Shown here: one piece after another, positions 45,770 to 58,644 of the stretch
Layout of the letters: each line of letters starts with the position of its first letter
Numbering within the stretch: position 1 is the first letter of the stretch
NCBI GenBank assembly: GCA_964016985.1
Contig: OZ024831.1
Location: 81,136,263-81,200,262, forward strand
From: Anodontia alba
Lineage: Eukaryota > Mollusca > Bivalvia > Lucinida > Lucinidae
Direction of reading: 5' to 3'
Length of the DNA: 64,000 nt
Program-made: the position numbers and the translations under genes
The notes under the pieces: generated by a model
Seen by the model: only the letters and a program-made list of their open reading frames with translations
Database searches by the model: none
What the model was told of the DNA's origin: nothing

Positions 45770-47650
45770 GTTCTCAGAATCAGTAACTACTGAACGGATT
45801 GTTCTGAAATTTAGGAATCTGATATATATGGATAAGAATTTTTTTCAAGAGGGTTTCAAAGAGTCCCCCGGGGCCTTGCCTCAGCCTTTGACTTCATGAA
45901 ACTCCTAGTACCTCAGAATCAGTTATGATCCTCACCCCTAAACCATATATATTATTTATCAATATTATATGACGCATCAAATAACACTGACCGGGGGTAT
46001 CCCGGGGATACCCTCTCCTTCTAGTTTATAAAAGGCTTAATATCCCAGAAACAGTTCAGAAGCCAATCCCTAAACCACCTCTATTGTCGTTCCTCATGAT
46101 AAGATATATTCAGTGACATGAAGTCTCCCGGGGTATGCCCTTGCGCCTCCAGTTCATATAACGCTTATGTCTAACCTTGTGTTATTTTGTTCTTGTGTTT
46201 ATCAGAACTTTTAGCATTGCGATTATCTCGCTTGGGAAAGAGAGAGCTAATCTTAGTGCTTTTCGTACGTTTGTTCGATTTGTGCTTGTTTTGATATGTC
46301 GGTTTCCTCTACCTCTTGGTGTCTGGGAAGGACTGCGGTTTGTGATTGTGATCCCCTTGGTGTCTGGGAAGGACTGCGGTTTGTGATTGTTGCATTCCCT
46401 GGACTTTTCTCTTATCTTCATCTTTTTTTTCAATATCTCAGAAACCATTTAGAATCCCATACCTAAACCATATATATGTTTTTTATTTCTTATGATAAGG
46501 CGCATGCAGTAACACCGACAGTGGGTCTCGAGGGGGTCCAGTCGACGTAAAGTTAATATCTCAGAAACCGTTCAGAACCCCGCCCCTAAACTATACAATT
46601 TAATTGTCCCTTAAGATAAGGCACATTCAGTGACACCGACATTGGGCCCCCAGGGGATATGCCCCAGCTCCTCCTGCTCACATAAGGCTTAATATCTCAG
46701 AAACCATTCAGAGCCCCACCCCTAAACCATATGTATTGTTGTTCCTTATGTTGAGACGCATTCAATGACACCAACCGGCGATCCGCTGTTCACATAAGGC
46801 TTATTGTCTCGGAAACCGTTTCGAACCCACTCCCTACACCATATATTACATTTTTGAAGACACATTTATTGACACCGACGGGGTACCCCGGCTATATGCC
46901 CCACCCCTCCTAAACATATAAAGCTTAATATCTCGGAAACCATTTCGAACCCCACCACTTTACCATATATAGTGTTGTTACTTATGATAAGATGCATTTT
47001 ATGACACCAACTGGGGTCTGTGACACTAACTGTGGGTCCCTAGTGAGGGATGCTCCACCCCTTCAGTTCATATAAGGCTTAAGATCTCACGAACCGTTCA
47101 GAACCCCACTCCTAAATCATACATAATAATGTTTCGTATGATAAGACGCATTCAGTGACACCAACCGTGGCTCTCCCGGGGTATGTTCCACCCCTAAACT
47201 TCATATACGGCTTGATATCTCAGAAACCCAATCTTTAATCCTTGTATATTGGTGTTTCTAGTTCACATAAGGTTAATATCTCAGAAACCCTGTTTAGATC
47301 CCCATCGTAAACCATATTTATTCATAGGTCTAAAACAGAGTGGTAATCAGATACCTATTTTTTTTTATTCCTCCATGAAAACATATGATGTGGGTCTTGT
47401 TTTCGTGGATCAGTAAGACAAATGTCAATATTTTTGGACTGAAAAAAAATCTTATCAAGTGCTATGTATATTGTTTTTGATAAGACTTATTCAATAACAC
47501 AAACTTTGGATCTCAGAAACCGTTCAGAACCCCACCCCGCAACCATATATATTATTGTTCCTTACGATAAGACGCATTTATTGACCCGACCAGGCCCCTG
47601 GGGATGTGCCCCGCCCCCTCCAGTCATATAAGGCTTAATATCTCGGAAAG
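45770..47650. repeat. Degenerate satellite of about 120-170-bp units
   Basis: Each unit has CTCAGAAACCGTTCAGAACC, a CCCTAAACCATATATA block, a TATGATAAGACGCATTCA block, GTGACACC, a CCCCGGGG-like block, and CATATAAGGCTTAATAT. Starts are near 45774, 45912, 46051, 46433, 46556, 46692, 46804, 46930, 47091, 47216, 47277, 47510 and 47638. Units are diverged and of unequal length. A PLE tail is inserted at 46165. Confidence 0.85.
46165..46425 (+). mobile_element. PLE-type family 1, copy H: tail inserted in the satellite
   Basis: It matches the last 250 bp of the family tail and ends GGACTTTTCTCTTATC then T-rich. Its left flank ATAACGCTTA and right flank CAATATCTCAGAAACC are the two halves of a satellite unit boundary (GGCTTAATATCTCAG). 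A 40-bp piece (GGTGTCTGGGAAGGACTGCG) is duplicated at 46318 and 46359. Confidence 0.8.
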
Positions 47651-48849
47651 TAAATATGTTCTGATGATGAATTAAAATGGAAACGGGAGTTCAGATGGGA
47701 GCTCACTTGAGTATTGGGTGTTCGTTTGGGAGACTCTAATCGGTATCTTATAATCATTTCTTGTTTATTTATGTGTTCCAAGCAATAATTATTATTGTCA
47801 TCTAATATGAATCAACATAACGCCATATCTTTTAAAGTTATGATCTATCGTATGATTACTTTGCTTTTTGTGCGCAAATAAAGGTGTCTTATGTCCGAAA
47901 CTTGGTCGATTTGGACTGGTTTGTGCATACGCGCTACAATATCACGGGCAATGAATTTTACGATTTTAGCGAGACTTAATATTTTGTGTATGGTTTGTTC
48001 AGTATTTCGAAAGGAGCCTACTATTTCATATTTCATTCAGTCTGCAAAGGCCCTTCTGTTTTTCCTTACGGAACCTTCGGGTTTTTAATGCTCACATTAA
48101 TAACAATAAATATGTTTCGTAGTTTGGTTCCAATGATCTTTTGGAATTCAGTTGCAAAACAAGTTAAATTCATTTTATTTTCTGTTTACTTTTTGCATAC
48201 TCATACCTTACAGCCTTTTTGGACGCCAGTCTGTAGCAATTAGTATAATTCCTCCCAGCGGGCGGGGTATTTTTATTGGAAAACAATCAAAAGAACACAA
48301 CACCATTCGTTTGTGTCAAAAACGATTATATGTAATAAATACCTGCAGTTCAACAATGCATCTATCACTTTCCCTAAATATTAGGGCAGCTTAACCTCTT
48401 ACCATGCTTAATCTAAAATGTGAACAGGCCTTTTTGACTACCAATTGGTACGGCAAAAAAGATACTGCCGAATGTCAAACTGATCATACTGCTTCTTTCT
48501 AAATGGTACATATTGCAGCCCCTGGTCACACTGTTGTTTCATTAGGAGTTAGTTCTGAAGCCACACTCTTTTCCTCGGACTGTCAGTGCGAGTACTTTGA
48601 CTAAATATGTATTATGTGAACTTCTCTGTGTCAATAATAAGAATATATCATATTCGGAGAAACAGGCCTGAACAAATTTTGTAGAACGCTACGTCTGTTC
48701 AGGGTCTACACTGTTTGACCCTTCTCTAGCTAATTTAGAAACATCAAAGGTAATCGCAAGGACGTTTAAATTCAGGACAAGCATGGTAAGAAATTAAGGT
48801 GCCCGAATATGTAGAGTATATTTTGAAATAGATGTACCTGATTGCTTGA
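47651..48849. other. No gene seen
   Basis: ORFs up to 85 codons overlap on the plus strand at 47891-48394 without a domain I recognise. Confidence 0.45.
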
Positions 48850-49330
48850 CATGAGTACTCGTCTTTGTTTATTATAGTGATTAATTTGATTTTTATGTTT
48901 TCGCTTTGATGCATTGACTGAGTTGGAGCCTTTATGCGAACCGAATTTTTTATGTATTTCTGTATTAAGTGTACCATCGGGACCCAGGGTGACGTTGGCT
49001 AGCTGTAAAAGTGCTTTCAACCCCCAGTGGTTTACTCTACTGACAGTTCTAAGGCGATGGTCGCGATGTTAGTCTTACTCTTCGTTGCTTTGTGGTTAAT
49101 TCTACGGGGCGATTTGTTTATATCTTACCTTGTGTCATTTTGTTCTTGTGTTTATTTTTCTGTGCTTTTAACATTGCGATTGGGAAAAAGAGAGCTAATC
49201 TTAGTACGTTTCGTACGTTTGTTCGATTTGAGCTTTTTTGGATTTGTCGGTTTCCTCTTCCTCTTGGAGTCTGGGAAGGGCTGCGGTTTGTGATTATGGC
49301 ACACCCTGGACTTTTCTCCTACCTTTTTTT
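48850..49330 (+). mobile_element. PLE-type family 1, copy I: 3' region
   Basis: It begins at CATGAGTACTCGTCTTTG and runs to GGACTTTTCTCCTACC. A short deletion removes part of the CCTCGCTTGGGG segment near 49180. Confidence 0.8.
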
Positions 49331-49849
49331 GTTCATATGTTGTCTAAAACGTATCCAAAGCAGGACCGAAACCATTCCGCATATTATAAGAAGAGTTAAA
49401 TAAGGAAGCTATGATCAAAACATACATCTTCCACACGACAAACTGGAAACGTGTAGATCTAGACTAACGCATGCCTACACAGTGCTCAAAATTCATATAT
49501 CAAGCTGAGAATTCTTCAATGTGAAGACTGATCTAAGACTTTGGTGTTCTCGCTTATGTAAAAGTAACTATTTTCATTAATGAATAGCCAAACATGAACA
49601 AATTGAACCTGGACAAGTTGAATCAACGCTTTCAGTATAAGTTTACGCGAAAAGCGAATGTCCTAGTAACCCTGTCATTTAACACGCAAATAATGCATAC
49701 AGGCGTAGTCTGGTTCCCTGCATGTGATTGTTATTATAACGCATTTTTTTTTATCTTTATTAAGGTTCCTTGTAAATAAAGCTCTGATCACATGCCTGAC
49801 CAATGCATATTCTGACTAGCATGCGTTAATGTTTTGTAATTTACTTCAA

Positions 49850-51050
49850 CATGCCTACCAATCACTCGCATGCAAAACCGCGGTCAAGAAAAGGAATCCA
49901 TGAGAGGAGCTTCCGGTTTTGCAACAGTAGAACTCAGATTGTAAGCAAATGCTGCACGCTGCGAAGATTTGTCTTATTTGCTTTCACTTAAAAAAACATT
50001 TATATAAAATATTAGAATGCTATTCTACGATGAAGCAGCTACTCGACGGTCTAAATCGATAGGTAAAAAGGGCTCATTTTCATGCTATTTTAAAACTCTG
50101 ACTTTGTCAGTAGCGATCGAATTAACAGAGTTACTTCATTCATGTGTCCAAACAACGGAAGTAAACTTTAGACGAAGAACACATAAACACATAGAAGATA
50201 TACGCCAAAACATAGCATCGAAGGGCCGGTTGAGCATGAGATAATACAAAATGTAAAGAAATCTCATAAAACCCACATCCAGCCCCTGAAGAAACTTGGT
50301 AACTTGGTAAATATTTGGCAAAAATGTGTACGGAAGGCTTAAAATCATGCGGTTATATTTATATATAAATAAGATAATGAATAAAATTTGAAGTTTTAAA
50401 TAACACAGCAACTAGATTAATTCGAATATACCCTATTTAGAGATACAGCTTGAACTGAAACAGACAGAAATCCATCAGCAATTTATAGGATTGTGAACTC
50501 TCATAATATTCACAAAATTCTTCAGCCCTGTTTTCTTTTAGGGTGGATTTGGGTTTCATGAAAATTCTTTACATTTTCTATAATCTCATGCTCAACCGAC
50601 CCTTCGATACTATGTTTTCTTTTTTTTTTTTTTTTGCGTATATCTTCTGAATGTTGAAATGTTCATCGTCTAAAGCTTATTGTCGTTGTTTGGACACTTG
50701 GATGAAGTAATTCTATTCACCCGATCGCTACTAGCAATGTCACAGTTTCAAAACAGCCAGAAAATGAGCTTTTTTTTTTTTCACCTGTCACATCAGACTG
50801 TTGAGTAGCTATTTCGCCATACTAATAGCTAAAAAAATGCTCGATCATGTGTCTTATCCTTTGTTGTGAGAAATAAGTAGTCTATATGTGACAAACTAGC
50901 ATTCTAATATTTTATATAAATGTTTTCAAAAGAAAGAAAAAAACATTCACAGCGTGCAGCGTTTGTTGACAATTTGAGCTCAACTTCGGCAAAAACGGAA
51001 GCTCCTCTCAGGGATTCCTTTTCTTGATAGTGGTTTCGCACGCAATTGGC
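49850..51050. mobile_element. 1.2-kb foldback element
   Basis: The left arm (about 49850-50250) and right arm (about 50575-51050) are inverted copies. Examples are AAGAAAAGGAATCC at 49887 with GGATTCCTTTTCTT at 51012, GAGGAGCTTCCG at 49905 with its reverse complement at 50998, and GCATGAGATTATAG-type sequence near 50570 facing 50235. Each arm has private indels, including a T-run in the right arm at 50618. The centre has no ORF with a domain. Confidence 0.72.
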
Positions 51051-51202
51051 AGGCGCGTTCAAGACACGTGCCGCCGCTTCATTCGTTCATCAGATAACCG
51101 TATTTAGCAAGTATCTTCTTTTATTTGGCCAGCGAGTAACGATTTTGTATTCCTCGTGTATTTTTAAACACGAATAAATGAGCGGTCCGCGCAAATATAT
51201 TG

Positions 51203-52230
51203 AGTTAACGAAGGATCACGTTACAATTTGAGAAACGCAAATGATGTCCAAACTATTAACGCGAGAACTGCTTTGTACTTCAATTCATTACTACCGTCTG
51301 ACATACGAGAACGGAACACTTTATCAGAAAATGATAAATATGTAGATTCAACTGATTCTTTTAAACGACAGATAAGCCGAAATAAAAAAATAGTTCCAAA
51401 ACATTTTTATACTGGAAGCAGAAAGTTACAAATTTTGCATACTAGGCTACGCACAGGTTGTAGCTCTTTAAATCATGACTTATTTGTAAAATCAGACACC
51501 CCACTCTCTTCTTGTAGAAGTGGTGATGTTGAAAACGTGGAACATTTTTTCTTATCTTGTAACTTCTATCGAGATCATCGAAGCGAACTTTTTCGGATAG
51601 TGTCTCAATATTGTAATGCGTCTCTACATGTATTTCTACATGGTGATGAGTCACTTCCTTATGAAACAAATCAAGTCATTTTTGAAGCTGTTTACAAGTA
51701 CATACGGAACAGCAATAGAATTTAAGCACTTACCTGTAGGTGATACTAGTATCATCTAATCAGATTAAATCAGAGCTGGTGATATATGAGGTCAGTATCT
51801 TTCTGCCTACGATATTATCGGAAATTATCAAGTGAAACCTTCCACCCCTTCAGCCCCTTCTCGCTCCGGATTACCTTTTTATACTTTTTTCTATTGTCTT
51901 CTTTTTCTTTTTCTTTGTTTCTTTTTTCATTGTCGCTCAAACCATCATTGTGGTATTATGTTATCTCCTGTTACCGCAAAGTTGTTTTAATTTCATTCTG
52001 CTATAATGATTGGTTGAGTCTCTGTTCATATATCGTATTGTCCACATTAAACAAGTAATCCTTGTAATAATGATAAACTGCCATGATGTAATACAATTCA
52101 TATATGTGTATTAGGAGAAGAACTAAATAAGCTTATGTTTCCGTTCTAATCCTATCTTTTGTGTATATGTCATGTCTTTTGTATAATCATTGTAACTTTG
52201 AAATAAAATATGTTTAAATCAAATATATTG
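51203..52230 (+). pseudogene. C-terminal end and 3' UTR of a non-LTR retrotransposon
   Basis: The frame from 51203 to 51725 encodes SRYNLRNANDVQTINARTALYFNSLLP, HFYTGSRKLQILHTRLRTGCSSLNHDLF and ENVEHFFLSCNFYRDHRSEL, then ends near NSNRI. This is the Cys/His C-terminal domain that follows RT in many LINEs. A TGA just upstream marks the truncation or a frameshift. The first Cys position reads CRSGD where CSCG is usual. The 3' part to about 52230 is T-rich and ends AAATAAAATATGTTTAAATC. This is a 5'-truncated copy. Confidence 0.78.
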
Positions 52231-52874
52231 AAAAACGGTCGTTACCGTTTATATGAACAGAACTTATCCAGGTTACCTGTGCAGCCCGATCACTGCACTG
52301 TTTCGAATTTCTAAATATGATCCACATCATGGAAACAAAAAAAAGCTAAAACTCACATAAGTAAAAGCGAAGATTAGCTTGCAAGGTCAGATTCGCAGAC
52401 TGAAAGGGAGAAAGCTGAATGTATAGATTTAATCTCAATATGCTATGAAGGTGAAAGTTTCAGGATGTTGGTGACGGTTTATCTGTGCGCTGGAAAGACT
52501 TAAATAGCTCTACATTTTTTTACTGCACCAATTGCAGTTTAACCGGTACTTTCAAACGCCTGTAATGTTATAACAAAAAAAGATAATTTGCTTTTGATGT
52601 GGACTCCGAATGAAATTATCAAAGAGTACTGGACATTCACAAGCGAATAAAGTAGCATCAGTAATTAAAAGAAAACATATTCTCTGCCTCATGGCTGGGA
52701 TGGTCCATCATGATTGAACACAATATACAGTCCTGATAGTTGTGGCACGCATCAAAGGCTGAGCTTATATAAGTGACGATGAGGGGCTTATCACTGTCTG
52801 AAGTCTATTTATGTGGGGGCAGAAAGGGGGAAAATGAATATAATTTAACAAAGTGTTCATTGGTTTACTTAAAC
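52231..52874. other. No gene seen
   Basis: Flank of the Tc1-like element. No ORF or repeat of note. Confidence 0.5.
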
Positions 52875-52876
52875 TA

Positions 52877-54407
52877 TACTGAAGAGCATAAATAACGCAT
52901 CACTAAATTTATCAAAACAATCTTCATCTCAATCGAGGTATATATTTCATTGAATATTTTCTGAAACAGTGATTAGCATCCGGACAATGTCTCACAACAA
53001 AAATAATGAAAAAACAAGGAGCCGATTGAGAAGGTAACGTCACATGATGAAACAAGGGTATCGACGTGAAATGTCACACTTTTCAGTAACGACAGTGACC
53101 ACCGTTATTTTGGATGACAGTTTGCAATCGTCGTCTCATTGATCCGACTAGACGTCGTACAGTTGCCATGGGGATGTTACGCCACTCCTCCTGAAGAGCC
53201 CTGCCGAGTTCGGCGACGTTATTTGGCTGGTTCAGACGTTTACGTAGTCTCCTACCAAGTTCATCCCACATGTGTTCAATGCAGTTCATGTCTGGTGAAA
53301 CCGCTGGCCAGTCCATAACATCCACCTCTTGGGCCCTCAGGAAGTCTTGCGTAAGCCTAGCCGAGTGCGCTCTCGCGTTATCTTGCTGGAACGTCAACTG
53401 CTGATTCCCAACCTGACGTCGAAGAAGAGGAAAAAGGACAGGGGCAAGAATTTCGTCAATGTATCGACGGGCCGTGAGTGTTCCATTCACGATAATCAGA
53501 TCCGAACGGAAACCGGAACTAATGGCTCCCCACACCATGACGCTGCCACCGCCAAATCGGTCACGTTCAAGAACACAGCTGTCTGCAAAGCGTTCATGCC
53601 TTCGGCGATAAACACGGAGTCTTCCATCAGCAAAGCTGAGTGTAAACCGCGATTCATCGGAAAAGACAACCCTGTTCCAGTTTTGACGTCGAACGCGTAG
53701 CATGTCCGTGGCCCATCTAACACGCAGCTGACGATGACGTCGAGTCAGAATCTGTCCTTTTACTGGTCGGCGACATCGAATTCCATAGTCTTTTAGTCTT
53801 CTGCTTACTGTGAACCGACTGATATTCCTCCCTCTACGTCCTCGCATACCGGCAGCGGTTGAAACGGCGGTTGTGAAGCGATCACGTAAATGACGTTGCC
53901 TAATGAAATTATCCTGACGTCGAGTAGTTACACGCGGAGCCCCGGGTCTAGGACGGTCCTTTGTGCTCCAGGTAACTGCAAACTTTCGACTTAAACGAGA
54001 AATCGTCGACTGGCTAACGTTGAACTGCCTAGCAAGCCGACGCTGACTGACGTTAGCTTGCAAGAGTCCGATAATCTGTCCCCTGGAATCGAGATTCAGC
54101 CTCGGCATGATAATCGGTATTCGTAAGAACAAAAAATCACACAAAACTTTTAAGCCCCGATATCAGATGTCCACTTCATGTATTGACCATTCAATGAAAA
54201 TCAATAGTCCGTGCACAAAGTGGTCAAATTGATTTCGTGCACGGGTAGCTCGTGGGACATAACGGGTGACATTATGGGGTGGTTCGGTGCGACTAATGAA
54301 AGTCGGTGAAGCAAATCAATATTTCTAACGTTGTTTTTGTATTCATAGATCTTTTCTGGGGAATATTTTTTAAAAAATATGTGATGCGTTTTTAATGCTC
54401 TTCAGTA
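52877..54407 (-). mobile_element. Tc1-like DNA transposon, complete
   Basis: Terminal inverted repeats of 27 bp (52877-52903 and 54381-54407) start TACTGAAGAGCAT and differ at two positions. Both ends are flanked by TA (52875-52876 and 54408-54409), the target of Tc1/mariner insertion. The 1531-bp size and the single transposase gene inside fit the family. Short terminal repeats and an uninterrupted gene suggest a recent insertion. Confidence 0.92.
53083..54108 (-). CDS. Tc1-like transposase, intact, 341 aa, DD34E type
   Basis: The protein would cut and paste the surrounding element. I chose the ATG at 54108 (MPRLNLDSRGQIIGLL) because the helix-turn-helix starts there; an upstream in-frame ATG at 54144 adds 12 hydrophobic residues. 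Residues 8-40 form the first HTH (LARQFNVSQSTISRL). Residues 55-120 are the basic second DNA-binding part with TVSRRLKDYGI. The catalytic core has Asp in VVFSDESRF, Asp in FQQDNARAHSA, and Glu in SPDMNCIEHMWDELGRR, with the Asp-Glu spacing of Tc1 elements. GGGSVMVWGAI is a conserved family motif. Length is normal for the family (about 340). No stop or frameshift is present, so it could be functional. Confidence 0.93.
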   Translation of the reverse strand: MPRLNLDSRGQIIGLLQANVSQRRLARQFNVSQSTISRLSRKFAVTWSTKDRPRPGAPRVTTRRQDNFIRQRHLRDRFTTAVSTAAGMRGRRGRNISRFTVSRRLKDYGIRCRRPVKGQILTRRHRQLRVRWATDMLRVRRQNWNRVVFSDESRFTLSFADGRLRVYRRRHERFADSCVLERDRFGGGSVMVWGAISSGFRSDLIIVNGTLTARRYIDEILAPVLFPLLRRQVGNQQLTFQQDNARAHSARLTQDFLRAQEVDVMDWPAVSPDMNCIEHMWDELGRRLRKRLNQPNNVAELGRALQEEWRNIPMATVRRLVGSMRRRLQTVIQNNGGHCRY

Positions 54408-54480
54408 TATATGAATATTTTGATTTAGTTATAGATTTTATTGATTATTTTTTATAAGAAATATCTAAATACAGAGTTGT

Positions 54481-54636
<156 letters not shown>

Positions 54637-55902
54637 TCTGTTTCTTTATTTACATTTAGTTATGCATCAGGTAAAAGATGAACACTTCGAAAAAACCAAA
54701 ATTGTTATCAGAGTTGTCATAAAACAAGAACAGACTTCGTGGATGCGTATAGGTTGGCTGATCTAGGTATTTCAGCGGGTTTGCGTATTGTATTGCCAAC
54801 GTATAAATAGAATATGATTATTAGATACGTTATTATTTATAGAATCTTGCATACCACCAACCTACTATTTACCTTTAATTAAAATTCTAAAAGTTGATTG
54901 TCAACAATATTTTATTAATTCGAATTGTAGGAACCGAAATTAGTTTTTGGATTTACCATAACAAAACCAAAATGTTTTGAGAAAAATGCTGAAATTCTCA
55001 CTGATTAAAAACGGTCATCTAATTTTTGTGATTTGATGCTAGACGGCTAGTTTATCGACACTCCCATCCCGCTGAAAACGTTATTACCTTGACTAGTTAA
55101 GACGTCATACCGGTGCGGTCGACAGTTTAAGGATTTCGAAGTATTTTAAAATAGTCGCGCAGTCGGTAGGAGACATTTCAAATTTACCAAACAAAAATCT
55201 AGTTAAATTAAGTAATTTTATCGACGCATTGAAAGAATGCTAACAATAAACTTGATCATAGTTCATCTGCATTTCGGAATGCAAATTAAAAATCCTCGCT
55301 TATCGCTGCGCGAAAACAATGTAGATCAACGTAAGTTAGATGAAAATAAATTGTCTATATTTGAATTGCGCTTATGTATGTAGTTACCTTGAATTACGTT
55401 CTAAATAATTCCAGAGAATCGCCTTTACAATGCCGTTACAATACCGTTATAACGATGTCAGTAAAAGTTAAAGAGATGATATGGAAGCGCATGTTTCGGA
55501 GATTTATTATTGTTAGACCCGAAATACTTACACGGACTTAACATAAAGCCAAAATGTTATGCAGAAAAACGTTATCCGTAAATTAGTTTTTCAGGAAATC
55601 TTTATTCATTTCGTATCGCCTATATTTGTACAACCGTATTGCCATGGTAACAACTGATCGGAACGAAGAATAGACCGGCTACGTGTTCTGTAGCGTACTG
55701 CTTTTTGCATACGGATAATGAAAAAGTTATGTGATTTTCTTTCAGATTGACATATAAACGTTTGCAAACGTTTGAAATACGTATGTCGTTGCAAACGGAA
55801 GAAACAAACACTAAAACGTAAACGTAGAGGAAACCCATCGAAACCTCGCAACACACGAAAACAATGGGAAAGAATAACATTATATAAATACCGGAAGGGA
55901 AA
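54637..55902. other. No gene seen
   Basis: No ORF with a domain. Single-copy-looking sequence. Confidence 0.5.
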
Positions 55903-56361
55903 AAAAATAAGAGAAAAGCCCAGGGAGTGCAACAATCACTAACGATAGCCCTTCCTAGACACCAAGAGGAAGAAAAAACCGATAAAACCAAACAAGCACA
56001 AATCGAACAAACACACAAAAGCACTAAGATTAGCTCCTCATCCCAAAGCGAGGTAATCGCAATGCAAAAGAACTGAAAAACACAAGACCAAATAACACAA
56101 GGTAAGACATTAAACAAATCGCCTCTTAGAATAAACCACAAAGCAGCAAAGAGTTAAAATCCGGGACCACCGCCTTAGAACGTTCAGTAGAGTAAACCAC
56201 CGGGAGATGCGGGGGGAGGGGGGTTAGGGGGGGGGGTTGGGGGTGGAGAGTGAAGGTTAAATCACTTTTACAACTAGCCAACTTCACCCCGGGTCCCGAT
56301 GCTACTCTTAACTCTTAATACAGAAATACATAAAAAATCGGTGGACATAAAAGCTCCCTAA
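55903..56361 (-). mobile_element. PLE-type family 1, copy J: 3' region with expanded G-run
   Basis: It has the terminus AAAAAATAAGAGAAAAGCCC on plus and matches the tail back to the GGGAGCTTTTATGTCC position at 56361. The C-run of the family (G on plus) is expanded to about 55 G-rich bases at 56203-56255. Confidence 0.8.
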
Positions 56362-57539
56362 GTAAGTTGATTACGGTACGTTACCCTGACGACATAAAGA
56401 CATTATACCTTAGTTGACGCTTCTTATAAACGGCTTTAAAACTTGACTTTTGTCTGCTAAAAATGTTATAAGTATGTTGACAGACAAATAAGCAGCCTAT
56501 ATATAAATTAAATGTGAATGTGTGGACAAATGTGTTTAAGGAGCTATAACTCAAATTACCCAATTTCACCCTAAAACAAATGATATTCAGTTACTGCGAG
56601 TAAAAAGTTAAATGACAAACTATTAACATGGGAGTTATGCATTTAGTTACAAAAAAGTAAGTGGTGTCGTTACCTTATGCGACAAACATTCATTGCCTGT
56701 CAATTATTCTATTGAAATATAAATGAAGTTGCCATAGATAGCTCATTTGCTGCGGCTGACATGCGACTTAAGACTAACTGCAACACAGAAACCGCCTTGG
56801 ATCGGTCAGCAAAAAAGAACTATTGGTGGCCTAAACCAGTCGTACCCTCACGGATCGTCAACCGTACGTCCTGCAGTATCAATAGAAAATATACAAAGTA
56901 TAATAGTCACGGATTAAACCAAGTTTAATCATCAAATATAAGAAGGCGGGTGTTATTGCCCTGTAGCGGCGGTAGAAAGTCTCCGCGTACATCACCCTAC
57001 TGCAGATTATTTTCCATTTCCTTTGGGATCATTGGGCCCATGGTGGTATATTTGAAAGTAGAGCTCTGCTCATGTATACGCGAGAGAGCGTCAGCAGTGT
57101 GGCGAACTTCATTTCTGCTTATGAAGAGTCTCAATAAAGCCGAGACTCCCATTGTCTAATCCGTAGTGTGTTTTTTGTTTCCAAAAGGAAATCTTTTTGA
57201 CGTATATTAAAGAATTAAAATACGAATGTTATATTATTTTACATACATACTCAGTATGTCAAGATATTCTCCCAAATATTATCAAAGAAGAGGCTCGCGA
57301 GTTACGATGTCAAACAGTCAACACACGTATCTGCACATGTCATATAACAATTTTCTAGAGTGACCAATGTTCAGCCTCATTCTTGGTTCCAGATTTTGAG
57401 TTCGAGATGGCCCAGTCAACACTGTTAAGGTATTATCAGTTAACCTACACATACTGGAAAGAGTATATACCGTCGCCAGTAACTTAAAACCGCCATTCTT
57501 GTCAGCTGAAGGGGTGGGGAATGACCGTAGATTTTATCA
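56362..57539. other. No gene seen; one old PLE-related tail
   Basis: Bases 56785-56880 (ACCGCCTTGGATCGGTCAG, then AAACCAGTCGTACCCTCACG) resemble the diverged tail subfamily seen near 23460 and 16950. The rest has no recognisable feature. Confidence 0.4.
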
Positions 57540-57544
57540 CAATA

Positions 57545-57612
57545 AATTGCCTCGAAAGTTATATGGCTGAGCTGGGATTTGAACTTGCGACCCCTTGATC
57601 TGCAGACAGAAG
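57545..57612 (-). repeat. Possible tRNA-derived SINE head, decayed
   Basis: The minus strand reads CTGCAGATCAAGGGGTCG then AAGTTCAAATCCCAGCTCAG, which resembles the anticodon 3' stem and B box of tRNA-derived SINEs. The A box is not clear. Confidence 0.4.
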
Positions 57613-57837
57613 TAAATTAAAGATTCCGCGATTTCATACATATAAAAAGTCCAAACGATTAGCTAAGAGCACCCTCGTGATAAAATTTTGATTGTTACTG
57701 AAGGGTCTATGCTATTGAAATAAAACTCTTATATGTTTTAAACCATCATTCTTCAAAATATGTTCAGAAAATGATTGTTCAGCAGTAACCCATACAATTT
57801 GAGCTTGGCGTAAAAAGGCCAAAGGCACACCAAAAAT

Positions 57838-57840
57838 ATA

Positions 57841-57875
<35 letters not shown>
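57838..57875. repeat. (AAT)n microsatellite
   Basis: About 12 AAT units. Confidence 0.95.
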
Positions 57876-57878
<3 letters not shown>

Positions 57879-58093
57879 CTCCCCTTCATAAAGCTATACG
57901 AATGGGCAGCTTCAAAGCTGTCTTGGTTCTGGTGAATAAGATTCAAATGTACTTTTTACCATGTATGGGCATGTCGGTCATCTTGATCGACGGATTATGA
58001 CCCATTGAACAAATTCTCATTTACCTTTAACAGAAGTCACTATACGAAATTTGGTGAAAATCGACCCAGCTGTTTCAGTGGAGAAGTTATTCA

Positions 58094-58640
<547 letters not shown>

Positions 58641-58644
58641 TTAT

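Noticed and set aside
47655..47690. CTGATGA followed by GAAAC, resembling a hammerhead ribozyme core
   Set aside because: The 12 bases between do not form stem II and the flanks do not pair as stems I and III. PLEs are known to carry hammerheads, but this one is not in a PLE copy.
50017..50244. 75-codon ORF in the left arm of the foldback element
   Set aside because: The matching stretch of the right arm is broken and there is no domain, so chance is more likely.
53329..53700. 123-codon plus-strand ORF inside the transposase
   Set aside because: Shadow of the transposase gene on the opposite strand.
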